Shown here: positions 59,329 through 64,000 of the stretch, in pieces
How the letters are laid out: each line of letters opens with the position of its first letter
Numbering within the stretch: position 1 is the stretch's first letter
Origin: an uncultured Microbacterium sp.
Lineage (GTDB): Bacteria; Actinomycetota; Actinomycetes; Actinomycetales; Microbacteriaceae
Direction of reading: 5' to 3'
Assembly: GCF_947489255.1 (NCBI RefSeq)
Contig: NZ_CANLCY010000001.1
Location: forward strand, 434,001 to 498,000
DNA length: 64,000 bases
Notes under the pieces: model-generated
Told to the model about the DNA's origin: nothing
What the model saw: the letters and a program-made list of their open reading frames with translations, nothing else
Databases searched by the model: none
Made by a program: the position numbers and the translations under genes

Positions 59329-61467
59329 ATGTCCGACCCCGTCGCCGCCGCCGAGACCGCCGTCCACCTGCGAGGCGGTGGCACGAGCGTCGTCGTCGAC
59401 CTCACCGCGCACCCGGCGCCCGCGATCATCCACTGGGGCCCCGACCTCGGCGAACTCGGGGCCCGCGAGCTGTCGTCGATGGTCGTCGCCGCGCGGCCGC
59501 AGCGCGTGTCGGGAGGTATCGACCAGACGCCCCGCCTCACGATCGTGCCGACCGCCGCGGCGGGATGGCCCGGGGCGCCCGGGTTCGAGGGGGGACGCGG
59601 CGGTGTCGTGCAGGGGACGGTGTTCTCGACGGCATCCGTCGATGTCGCCGTGGATGCCCTGACGCTGCACCTCGTCGACGAGCAGCGCGCTCTGCGTCTG
59701 CGCACCGAGCTGCGGGTGGATGACGCCGGACTCTTCACGCAGCGACTCACGGTGACCAACGACGGCGCCGACGACCTCGTCGTGCAGGCGCTGCAGCCGA
59801 CGTTCCCGCTGCCGTGGGACGCCACCGAGATCCTCGACACGACCGGGCGCCACCTGCGCGAGCGCTCGGCGCAGCGCCACGCCTTCACCTTCGGCACGCA
59901 CCTCCGCGAGAGCCGCCGGGGTCGACCGGGGGCGGATGCCACGCTGCTGCTGGCCGCCGGGCGGCCGGGGTTCGGGTTCGAGAGCGGCCTGGTGCACGGC
60001 ATCCACGTCGGTTGGAGCGGCAACCAGCGCGTGTTCGCCGAGCGGCTGCCGCTGGGCGAGGCGCTGCTCGCGGGTGGCGAGCTGCTCGCGTGGGGAGAGG
60101 TCGTCGTCGCCCCCGGCGATGAGCTGTCGTCGCCGATCGTCTACGGCTCGTGGGGCGACGGGCTCGACCAGCTCGCCGCGCGCTTCCATGACACCTGGCG
60201 CGCCCGCCCGCAGCATCCCACGCGCCCGCGCCCGATCACCCTGAACACCTGGGAGGCCGTGTACTTCGACCACCGCCTGCCGAAGCTCCTCGAGCTCGCC
60301 GACGTCGCCGCCGAGATCGGCGTGGAGCGCTACGTGCTCGACGACGGGTGGTTCCGGCACCGCCGCGACGACACCGCGGGGCTGGGCGACTGGTTCGTCG
60401 ACGAGGGCGTGTGGCCTGACGGCCTGAGCCCGCTCGCCGATCACGTCATCGAGCGCGGCATGGAGTTCGGGCTGTGGTTCGAGCCCGAGATGGTCAACCC
60501 CGACAGCGACATCGCCCGCGCGCACCCCGAGTGGATCCTGCGCGGCCGCGACGAGCTGCCGCCCTCGGCCCGCCAGCAGCAGGTGCTGAACCTCGCCCAC
60601 CCCGGCGCCTACGCCTATCTGCTCGATCGCATGACCGCGGTGCTGCGGGCCTACCCGATCGCCTACGTGAAGTGGGATCACAACCGCGATCTCGTGGATG
60701 CCGCGACCGGGCCGGGCGGAGGCTCGGCCGTGCACGCCCACACGCTCGCCGTCTACCGCCTCATCGACGAGCTCAAGGCCGCGTTCCCGGACCTCGAGAT
60801 CGAATCCTGCGCCTCGGGCGGCTCGAGGGTGGATCTCGGCATCCTGGATCGCACGGATCGCATCTGGACGAGCGACTGCCTCGATCCCGTCGAACGGCTC
60901 GAGACGCAGCGTCACACGGCCCTGGTGGTGCCGCCCGAGATGATGGGCATGCACCTGACCACTCCGCACGTGCACTCCACGGGGCGCACGGTGTCGCTCG
61001 CGTTCAGTGGCGCGGTCGCCCTCTTCGGGCACTTCGGGATCGAGTGGGACCTCACGACGCTCTCCGCCGACGACCGCGCGCTCGTGGCGGAGTGGGTGGA
61101 CCTAGCGCGGCGGGTGCGGCCGCTCGTGGCGACCGGACGCCTGGTCAACGTCGACACGACCGACCCCGGTCTCGATGTGCGCGGCGTCGTCTCAGCCGAG
61201 CGCGACCACGCGTTCTTCACGATTGCGCAGACCCAGACGCTCATCGCCTCGCCCGCGGGGCGCGTGCGCCTCCCCGGGCTCGACCCCGACCGCGCGTACC
61301 GCGTGCGGCTGGTCACCCCGGGCGGACTCGTGCAGGAGCCCGCGCAATCCCCGCTGCCCTGGGCGCACGACGACACCGTGCTCACCGGCCGGCAGCTGGC
61401 CGTCGCCGGCATCCGTCCCCCGGTGCAGAACCCGCAGCAGGCGGTGGTCGTCGAGCTCACGGCGTGA
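59329..61467 (+). CDS. Alpha-galactosidase (GH36)
   Basis: A 712-residue GH36 enzyme. The N-terminal beta-supersandwich (ATEILDTTGRHLRE, GVVVQG-type segments) leads to the catalytic barrel: WEAVYFDHRLPKLLELADVAAEIGVERYVLDDGWF, nucleophile Asp450 in YVKWDHNRD, acid/base Asp516 in WTSDCLDP, and ESCASGGSRVDLGIL. It cleaves terminal alpha-galactose from raffinose, melibiose or galactomannan oligosaccharides. No signal peptide, so cytoplasmic. Controlled by the divergent ROK repressor. No dedicated importer lies beside it. Confidence 0.93.
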   Translation: MSDPVAAAETAVHLRGGGTSVVVDLTAHPAPAIIHWGPDLGELGARELSSMVVAARPQRVSGGIDQTPRLTIVPTAAAGWPGAPGFEGGRGGVVQGTVFSTASVDVAVDALTLHLVDEQRALRLRTELRVDDAGLFTQRLTVTNDGADDLVVQALQPTFPLPWDATEILDTTGRHLRERSAQRHAFTFGTHLRESRRGRPGADATLLLAAGRPGFGFESGLVHGIHVGWSGNQRVFAERLPLGEALLAGGELLAWGEVVVAPGDELSSPIVYGSWGDGLDQLAARFHDTWRARPQHPTRPRPITLNTWEAVYFDHRLPKLLELADVAAEIGVERYVLDDGWFRHRRDDTAGLGDWFVDEGVWPDGLSPLADHVIERGMEFGLWFEPEMVNPDSDIARAHPEWILRGRDELPPSARQQQVLNLAHPGAYAYLLDRMTAVLRAYPIAYVKWDHNRDLVDAATGPGGGSAVHAHTLAVYRLIDELKAAFPDLEIESCASGGSRVDLGILDRTDRIWTSDCLDPVERLETQRHTALVVPPEMMGMHLTTPHVHSTGRTVSLAFSGAVALFGHFGIEWDLTTLSADDRALVAEWVDLARRVRPLVATGRLVNVDTTDPGLDVRGVVSAERDHAFFTIAQTQTLIASPAGRVRLPGLDPDRAYRVRLVTPGGLVQEPAQSPLPWAHDDTVLTGRQLAVAGIRPPVQNPQQAVVVELTA

Positions 61468-61492
61468 TTCCGGGCGTGCAGCCGGGGCTCGC

Positions 61493-62533
61493 TCACGCGG
61501 AGATCGCGAACAGCCCGCCGATGCCCACGGCGTAGAGCACGAGGACGACGAACGAGTCGACGCCCATCCCGATGATCCGCCGCTGCGGACGGAAGATCAG
61601 GCCGACGACGTAGACGAGCGTCAGCAGCGCCGCCAGCGCGGTCAGGTAGATGTCGGCGCCGTTGGCGCGCGGGAGCACCGCCGATCCCGAGATCACCGTG
61701 GCCAGCAGGAACAGCACGGGCAGGAAGGCGTTGCCGCCGAAGATGTCGCTGATGGCCAGGTTGTCGTCGCCCTGCCGGATGGCCTGCAGACCCGTCGAGA
61801 TCTCGGGTAGGGAGGTGGCGAGGGCGAGCACCGTCGCGCCGAAGAGCACTCCCGACAGTCCGATCTGCGAGGAGGCCGCGTCACCGGCGCGCTCCAGGAC
61901 GACACCGGCGACGAGGGTCGCTAGTGCCGCGATCGAGAAGACCACCGCGGCCTTCTTCGTGCTCATCTTCGTCTTCGCGGGCGAGGGCTTCGGACTCGCA
62001 TCGGGGGCGCGGCCGTCCTCGTGCCACGGCAGGTGCTTGCCGGCGCGCTGCACCAGCACCAGCCCGATGATCCAGAGAGCAGCGATCAGGACCACGTCGG
62101 GGGTCAGCCGCAGCACCTCGAGGCCGTCGGGCAACTGGCTGCCGGCGATCACCACCGCCAGCACCGCCACCACCGACAATCCCTCCAGCACCAGGGTGAG
62201 CGAGGCCGCGCGGTAGGTGAGCGGCTTCACGCCGCGCCCGCGTTTGCCGAACGCGTCGAGGATCACCAGGACGACCGTCTGCAGGGCGATGCCGCCGAGG
62301 ATGTTGCCCACCGCGACCTCGAGGTTCCCCGCCATCGCCGCCGACACGGTGATGGCGATCTCGGGAAGGTTGGTCGCCACGGCGAGCACGATGAGCCCGC
62401 CCAGGGCGCTGCCCAGATGCAGGCGCGCGTCGAGGACGTCGGTCGCTTTCGACAGCTGGATACCGGCGACCCACACCACCGCCGCGGCGGCGACGAAGAT
62501 GACGACGAGAAGGGCGAAGGGCAACGAGTCCAC
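61493..62533 (-). CDS. Cation/calcium exchanger (CaCA family)
   Basis: A 346-residue membrane protein with about ten helices in two inverted halves. Each half carries the alpha-repeat ion-binding motif: GGLIVLAVATNLPEIAI and FGATVLALATSLPEIST. A hydrophilic loop between halves (GRAPDASPKPSPAKTKMSTKK) is basic. Family members exchange Na+ or H+ for Ca2+ at the plasma membrane. ATG at 62533. Convergent with the alpha-galactosidase gene (25 bp gap). Confidence 0.88.
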   Translation of the reverse strand: MDSLPFALLVVIFVAAAAVVWVAGIQLSKATDVLDARLHLGSALGGLIVLAVATNLPEIAITVSAAMAGNLEVAVGNILGGIALQTVVLVILDAFGKRGRGVKPLTYRAASLTLVLEGLSVVAVLAVVIAGSQLPDGLEVLRLTPDVVLIAALWIIGLVLVQRAGKHLPWHEDGRAPDASPKPSPAKTKMSTKKAAVVFSIAALATLVAGVVLERAGDAASSQIGLSGVLFGATVLALATSLPEISTGLQAIRQGDDNLAISDIFGGNAFLPVLFLLATVISGSAVLPRANGADIYLTALAALLTLVYVVGLIFRPQRRIIGMGVDSFVVLVLYAVGIGGLFAISA

Positions 62534-62610
62534 GCCCCGATGAGACCACCGATCGCCGTGGCATCCGATGCTCTTGTGCGGCGGATGCCGAGGGGTTACG
62601 CGAGCGGCCC

Positions 62611-62663
62611 GTGCGCCCCCGATCCGTCGACGTCCGGCGGGTGAAGCGCGGTGCGCCGTGGCG
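62611..62663. repeat. Partial duplication of the tspO-like gene 3' end
   Basis: The block 62611-62663 resembles 62676-62729, which contains the last codons of the TspO-like gene (GTGCGCCCCCG, then GTCGACG and GCGG-TGA-G-CGC in both), at a 65-bp offset with several substitutions. It appears to be a decayed tandem copy just after the gene. The rest of the gap 62534-62687 holds nothing recognised. Confidence 0.5.
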
Positions 62664-62687
62664 CCCCGCCGGCTCGTGCGCCCCCGC

Positions 62688-63503
62688 TCAGTCGACGTTC
62701 GGGCGGATGAGGCGCAGTACGCTCACGGCCACGGGGGGCACGAGCACGACGACGGCGACGATGATCGCCGTCACGCCGATCGGGGTGCTCTGCGGTTCGC
62801 CGCCGAAGCGTTCGACGGCGAGCCAGCTGAGGCCCCATGCGAGGGCGAGAGCCGGCGCGACGCGCCACGAACTGCGCCAGGCGATCGCGAGTCCGATGAG
62901 CGCCACCACGATCAGCACGGCGACGCCGATGGCATCCGCCCCCTCCTCCCACGACGGCGGGACGACCGTGGTGAGCCAGGCGGCGGTGTTGGCGACGGTG
63001 GCGAGGTTGACCCATCCGAGGTGAAGGCCCGTGACGCCGTCGATGAGCACCGAGTCGACGACGCCCCCGCGCGGTTCGCGGGTGGCGACGGCGACGCGGA
63101 AGGTCCAGCCGAGGGCGGCGAGGAGCAGGACGATCACGACGACGGTGAGGAACAGCGTGCCGAAGCGGGCGGCGACGAGCCACAGACCGTTCAGGGTCAT
63201 CGTGAGGGCGATGAGCCAACCGATCGCGCGCTGGCGCGCGTTCGTGCGCTGGCGGGGGAGGGCCTGCCAGATGGCGTAGGCGATGAGGCCGAGGTAGATG
63301 ATCGACCAGATCGAGAAGGCCGGGCCGGCCGGCGCGAGGTACGAACCGCTCGTGCTGAGGGCGCCGCCCTGCTGATCCTCGACGGCCGTATTGCCGAAGG
63401 CTCCCGCGCCGATCACGGCCGCGATGAGCATGAACGACACCGCGGAGAGGACGACGATCTGACGCGCGAGGTCTGCGCCCCGCCACTGAGCTGTTGCGTT
63501 CAT
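62688..63503 (-). CDS. TspO/MBR-type tryptophan-rich membrane protein
   Basis: A 271-residue membrane protein with about eight helices. The AGPAFSIWSIIYLGLIAYAIWQALP and NGLWLVAARFG segments are TspO/MBR-like (P-x-F-x-x-x-W...Y; NxxW). It is longer than canonical TspO (~160 residues), as in the actinobacterial branch. Role may involve tetrapyrrole or stress signalling. ATG at 63503 has no clear ribosome site; a TAGTGT hexamer 8 bp upstream suggests a leaderless transcript. Confidence 0.7.
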   Translation of the reverse strand: MNATAQWRGADLARQIVVLSAVSFMLIAAVIGAGAFGNTAVEDQQGGALSTSGSYLAPAGPAFSIWSIIYLGLIAYAIWQALPRQRTNARQRAIGWLIALTMTLNGLWLVAARFGTLFLTVVVIVLLLAALGWTFRVAVATREPRGGVVDSVLIDGVTGLHLGWVNLATVANTAAWLTTVVPPSWEEGADAIGVAVLIVVALIGLAIAWRSSWRVAPALALAWGLSWLAVERFGGEPQSTPIGVTAIIVAVVVLVPPVAVSVLRLIRPNVD

Positions 63504-63599
63504 ACAGAGAACACTAGAAAAGCTAGGTAAATGGATGCCGTGGGCTTGACTTTCTCCCTCGTCGCCCACCGAGCCCGCCGCGCCGCCGTGCCTGGTCGT

Positions 63600-63682
63600 G
63601 CACAGCAGCGGGAGCGCACGGCGACACGCCGGAGGGCGGCCGGGGCCGGACGGCGTTTCGCCGCGGCCACCCGCCGTTGTGC
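63600..63682. repeat. Palindromic element, copy 2 (family GTGCACGACGG / CGGCGTGTCG)
   Basis: The outer arms GCACAGCAGCGGG (63600-63612) and CCCGCCGTTGTGC (63670-63682) pair with two mismatches. The internal CGGCGACACGCCG (63619-63631) and CGGCGTTTCGCCG (63651-63663) are self-complementary hairpins. Similar arms (CCGTTGTGC) and the CGGCGTGTCG box link it to 16778-16863, in inverted order. Confidence 0.5.
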
Positions 63683-63711
63683 CCGCCGGGCCTCGGAGGA
63701 GGTGCCGCCCG

Positions 63712-64000
63712 TCAGGCGGCGACGGCGCGAGCGGCGAACGAGCGCAGCAGCCGGGTGGGCTGCTCGACCGACGCGGTGCGCACGTGCGCCGAGACCTCGT
63801 CGAAGGCGTCGGCGTCGAAGTAGCCGGCATCCCGGTAGACGACCATGCGCTCCACGAACGCCTCGGTGGTCGGCTCGGGGTGGAACTGCGTCGCCCATAG
63901 CGCGCGCCCCGCCCGGTAGGCCTGCACCGGACACGCGGAGTTCTGGGCCAGCAGCGTCGCCCCCGGCGGCACGCTCGCGGTGCCCTCCTTGTGCGCGGTC
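63712..64000 (-). CDS. Class I glutamine amidotransferase, C-terminal fragment (5' end outside window)
   Basis: The last ~96 residues of a class I glutamine amidotransferase-like protein. The catalytic His/Glu pair is in WATQFHPEPTTEAF. Upstream residues read TAHKEGTASVPPGATLLAQNSACPVQAYRAG, typical of the GMP synthase-like stand-alone group (YfeJ/'glutamine amidotransferase'). The nucleophile Cys is beyond the window. The gene continues to the right past 64000. Confidence 0.8.
   Translation of the reverse strand, partial: TAHKEGTASVPPGATLLAQNSACPVQAYRAGRALWATQFHPEPTTEAFVERMVVYRDAGYFDADAFDEVSAHVRTASVEQPTRLLRSFAARAVAA

Overview
This 64 kb window is a chromosomal segment of a very GC-rich actinobacterium. 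The best fit is Microbacteriaceae, probably Microbacterium. This rests on overall gene content, GC-ending codons, many GTG starts, three copies of a ~105-residue protein family that I associate with this family, and heavy use of the heptamer GGATGCC/GGCATCC. It is inference, not a database result. There is no rRNA, CRISPR array, transposase, phage gene or plasmid replication gene. Coding is dense on both strands and broken by a strikingly rich set of intergenic palindromes.

Layout: 0-9 kb is housekeeping: the 3' end of lysS, a DUF4192 protein, cardiolipin synthase, a repeat lipoprotein, a DUF2975/Xre membrane-regulator pair, clpC with a perfect-palindrome terminator, and an ArgA-like acetyltransferase. 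9-16 kb is a gamma-glutamylation catabolic cluster (APC permease, glutamine synthetase-like ligase, class I amidotransferase hydrolase, aldehyde dehydrogenase, SDR, GntR/FadR regulator). Its enzyme set fits an amino alcohol such as ethanolamine better than a polyamine. 16-20 kb holds an SseB-like protein, radA, L-lactate dehydrogenase and tRNA-Ser(CGA). 20-22.5 kb encodes a SipW-type signal peptidase fused to a LamG domain, next to a TasA/SipW-substrate-like secreted protein.

22.7-27.7 kb looks like a compact DosRS/DevRS-type regulon: two universal stress proteins, a two-GAF histidine kinase with a DosS-like heme-His motif, its LuxR-type regulator, and a pyridoxamine-oxidase-fold protein. The promoter regions share a 14-bp motif, GGGACCTTCG(A/C)CCC, close to the mycobacterial DosR box. 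27.7-33.8 kb is a three-gene operon: amidase, a kinase-aminotransferase fusion, and agmatine deiminase. 33.9-37.3 kb has a PAP2 phosphatase, DUF1206, TetR, and a Fic protein with a probable autoregulatory operator array.

37.5-43.9 kb is a sugar module: DeoR, ABC binding protein, two permeases, class II ketose-bisphosphate aldolase, and an ADP-dependent-type sugar kinase. No ABC ATPase is present, so a shared one elsewhere is implied. 44-51.5 kb contains FUSC, an alpha/beta hydrolase, DUF3072, a divergent MarR pair, the three-paralogue cluster, a small alarmone synthetase and a coiled-coil protein. 51.6-58.1 kb is glgX-treY-treZ (trehalose from glycogen). 58.2-61.5 kb is a divergent ROK repressor/GH36 alpha-galactosidase pair. 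61.5-64 kb has a cation/calcium exchanger, a TspO-like protein and the C-terminal end of a glutamine amidotransferase.

The strongest candidates for new biology are the DosR-like regulon, the peptidase-substrate-like fusion, the agmatine/amino-alcohol operon, the gamma-glutamylation cluster, and the palindromic intergenic repeat families.
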